From the NCBI GenBank assembly GCA_002304785.1, contig DBMG01000121.1:23918-31018 (forward strand): DNA of 7,101 bases. Direction: 5' to 3'. Source of the stretch: Candidatus Accumulibacter sp. UBA704. Lineage in GTDB: Bacteria > Pseudomonadota > Gammaproteobacteria > Burkholderiales > Rhodocyclaceae. Position numbers and translations under genes: made by a program. Shown piece by piece: positions 5,480 through 7,101 of the stretch. The stretch's first letter is position 1. Each line of letters opens with the position of its first letter. The notes beneath the pieces are model-generated. The model searched no databases. It saw nothing but the letters and a program-made list of their open reading frames with translations, and was not told the DNA's origin.

Positions 5480-7084
5480 CTAACAGATATCGAAACCAAT
5501 CCGTTCGAAGTCCGGTCCGACATCCAGCATGTGCTTCATGCGCACACGCCAGGCGCCATCGGTGAAGATTTCAAGGGTCCGTCCCGGCTTGAACCAGCCC
5601 GAGGGCACTACCAGGGATTGTTCGGCGCCGACCGATTCCAGCGCGGGCAACAGGAAGGCGCGCTGATACATCTCGCTTGATTCGCCAGCCAGATCAACCT
5701 GTCGTGCACAGATGGCGACCGGCAGGCCGGGCAGCGCCCTGATGCCGGCGATCAGACCGCCTTTGCTTTCCTGCATCAGCCAGGTGGCCTGCGCCAGCAG
5801 AAAGCGCTCTCCGTCGTGCGGACAGAGAGCCAGCAGTTGCCCGTGCACCATCTTCCGGCCACTGACGCTGCGTACCAGGCGAAAACCGTTGGCCGACTGG
5901 TTGACCACTTCCCATGTGTCCATGCTGTAGGTGGCCGCAAGCTTTTCCTGCTGGAATTGCAGGACCTGCTGCGGGTTTTCCTGGAATCGGAACGAAAACA
6001 GGCTTTCAAAGTCGTGCCGTGAGTAGATGCGGACATTCTCCGGTTGCTGGAATTCCTTGCCGAAGATGAAGTAGTGCATTTCCTCGAAGCCCGTGCACAC
6101 CCGCGTGATCCCGGATGTGGCGTGGCGACGGTACTTGCGCGCGGCGCGCGCTTGCGACCACTGGCGCGACAGATGTTCCAGCAGACGGGCGCACTGGTGC
6201 GGCGTGCAATCGTCGCCCAAGGCGAGTTGGGATGGCGGGATGCGCTGTTTCAACTGCTGCCGGATGTGGCTGATTTGAATCGCCAGCCGCGAGGTGTCGA
6301 GACGTCTGATCTGGTCCGTCTGCAGGCATTCCGATGTCGGCCGCAGCGCTACGTCCTGCATGAGGTCGATGACGAACGGAGGCAGCGCTTCGCCGGGAAC
6401 GGCGGGATGAATGCCGACCAAAGCCGACCAAGCCGCCGCCCAGCGCCGGACCAGCGTCTGATCCCGCAGTGACAGGCTGTAGCTGCCGGCCATGTCGGAC
6501 AGCACGAAAGCAATGTAGGCGGCGGCACAATGCGTGTTGCAGGTGTGCGATTCGAGAATGTCCGGGATGGCGTGCGTCGAGACGTGCATCTCCTCGGACG
6601 TTCCGTAGTAACCGTGAAGATCGAGCCACAGCCCCCACGGCACCTCGCGGCGCGCGCGCTGGTGCTCGAGAATGGCCATGCCGGTGAAATGAATGCAACG
6701 GTGCAGGAGCGAAGCCAGGCGCTCGGGCGGCACGCCTTCCGCCTGGGCGGAACTCCGTTCAGCGCAGTGGGCGTAGGCCTGGGCGGCTTTCAGCCAGAGC
6801 AGGACGACCTGGCGAAAGAAGCGCTCCTCGACTTCGCCGAGCGGGATCGGCTTGTTCAAATAGCGCTTGGCCAGCTCTTCCGCGACGAAGGTCACGGGCA
6901 GGCGCGCGTGTTCCAGGAGCTGGAAATAGGTGGGCGTTTCGGGAGCCGAGGCGAGCAGGCTGTCGAGAAAGCGAACGAGATCGCCGATCGCCAGCTGCGG
7001 GTTGGCCAAGGGGATGCGCGCGATGATCTCGCTGCCGGTGGGGAAATCCGGGATGCTGAAAATGATCGGAGCGGGTGTGCTCAT
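5480..7084 (-). CDS. PilZ-like domain protein, possible cyclic-di-GMP effector
   Basis: This 534-residue protein has no signal peptide or membrane segment and is probably cytoplasmic. The first 300 residues are mostly helical. They include a His/Cys-rich segment, ESHTCNTHCAAAYIAF, followed by a conserved-looking SDMAGSYSLSLRDQTLVRRW. An arginine cluster, ARKYRRH (around 315), resembles the RxxxR cyclic-di-GMP motif. VVNQSANGFRLVR (around 391-403) resembles the PilZ D/NxSxxG motif and is followed by PilZ-like strands (GQLLALCPHDGERFLLAQATWL, GGLIAGIRALPGLPVAI). About 80 further residues end GFDIC. The gap of some 70 residues between the two motifs is longer than in a standard PilZ domain. The start has AAGG (7092-7095) seven bases upstream. 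It converges on phoR with 7 bp between stops and no visible terminator. I recall similar long proteins in betaproteobacteria, but assign no gene name. Binding of cyclic-di-GMP is unproven. Confidence 0.65.
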   Translation of the reverse strand: MSTPAPIIFSIPDFPTGSEIIARIPLANPQLAIGDLVRFLDSLLASAPETPTYFQLLEHARLPVTFVAEELAKRYLNKPIPLGEVEERFFRQVVLLWLKAAQAYAHCAERSSAQAEGVPPERLASLLHRCIHFTGMAILEHQRARREVPWGLWLDLHGYYGTSEEMHVSTHAIPDILESHTCNTHCAAAYIAFVLSDMAGSYSLSLRDQTLVRRWAAAWSALVGIHPAVPGEALPPFVIDLMQDVALRPTSECLQTDQIRRLDTSRLAIQISHIRQQLKQRIPPSQLALGDDCTPHQCARLLEHLSRQWSQARAARKYRRHATSGITRVCTGFEEMHYFIFGKEFQQPENVRIYSRHDFESLFSFRFQENPQQVLQFQQEKLAATYSMDTWEVVNQSANGFRLVRSVSGRKMVHGQLLALCPHDGERFLLAQATWLMQESKGGLIAGIRALPGLPVAICARQVDLAGESSEMYQRAFLLPALESVGAEQSLVVPSGWFKPGRTLEIFTDGAWRVRMKHMLDVGPDFERIGFDIC

Positions 7085-7101
7085 GGCTTTGCCTTGACGG
7101 G

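Noticed and set aside
6006..6698. Open frame on the - strand in another phase inside the PilZ-like gene (230 codons)
   Set aside because: The product is very rich in Arg, His and Ala, as expected of a frame-shifted reading of a GC-rich gene, and the 534-codon frame covers the whole stretch.

Overview
The window comes from a GC-rich proteobacterial chromosome, most likely a betaproteobacterium and perhaps Rhodocyclales. The order placement rests on protein character and on my memory of gene orders, not on a search. It is coding-dense and holds conserved core genes. I see no mobile element, CRISPR array, tRNA, rRNA or broken gene.

Layout. (1) Positions 1-528, + strand: the end of the F1F0 ATP synthase operon, with the last codons of atpD (beta) and a complete atpC (epsilon). 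A GNRA-capped hairpin lies between them. (2) Positions 549-580: a perfect palindrome flanked by A and T runs, serving as a terminator for atpC and for the convergent gene on the other side. (3) Positions 600-3273, - strand: a likely operon read in the order DUF971 (gamma-butyrobetaine hydroxylase-like domain) protein, ubiE, Tim44-like membrane protein, ubiJ. UbiE is the C-methyltransferase of ubiquinone/menaquinone synthesis. UbiJ is the SCP2-domain accessory factor of ubiquinone synthesis. The Tim44-like protein sits tightly between them. ubiB, which often follows ubiJ, is missing here. (4) Positions 3274-3455: a divergent control region with a clear Pho box in front of phoB and a 15-bp inverted repeat on the DUF971 side. 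(5) Positions 3456-5472, + strand: phoB-phoR, the phosphate-starvation two-component system, apparently autoregulated through the Pho box. (6) Positions 5480-7084, - strand: a 534-residue protein with a PilZ-like C-terminal part, convergent with phoR and only 7 bp from it.

Functionally, the left half links respiratory energy conservation (ATP synthase) with quinone synthesis, and the right half carries phosphate sensing next to a possible cyclic-di-GMP effector. I found no convincing new multi-gene system. The items most worth following up are the Tim44-like gene inside a ubiquinone operon, the DUF971 protein lacking the usual zinc cysteines, the atpD-atpC hairpin, and the PilZ-like protein with an unusual domain layout.
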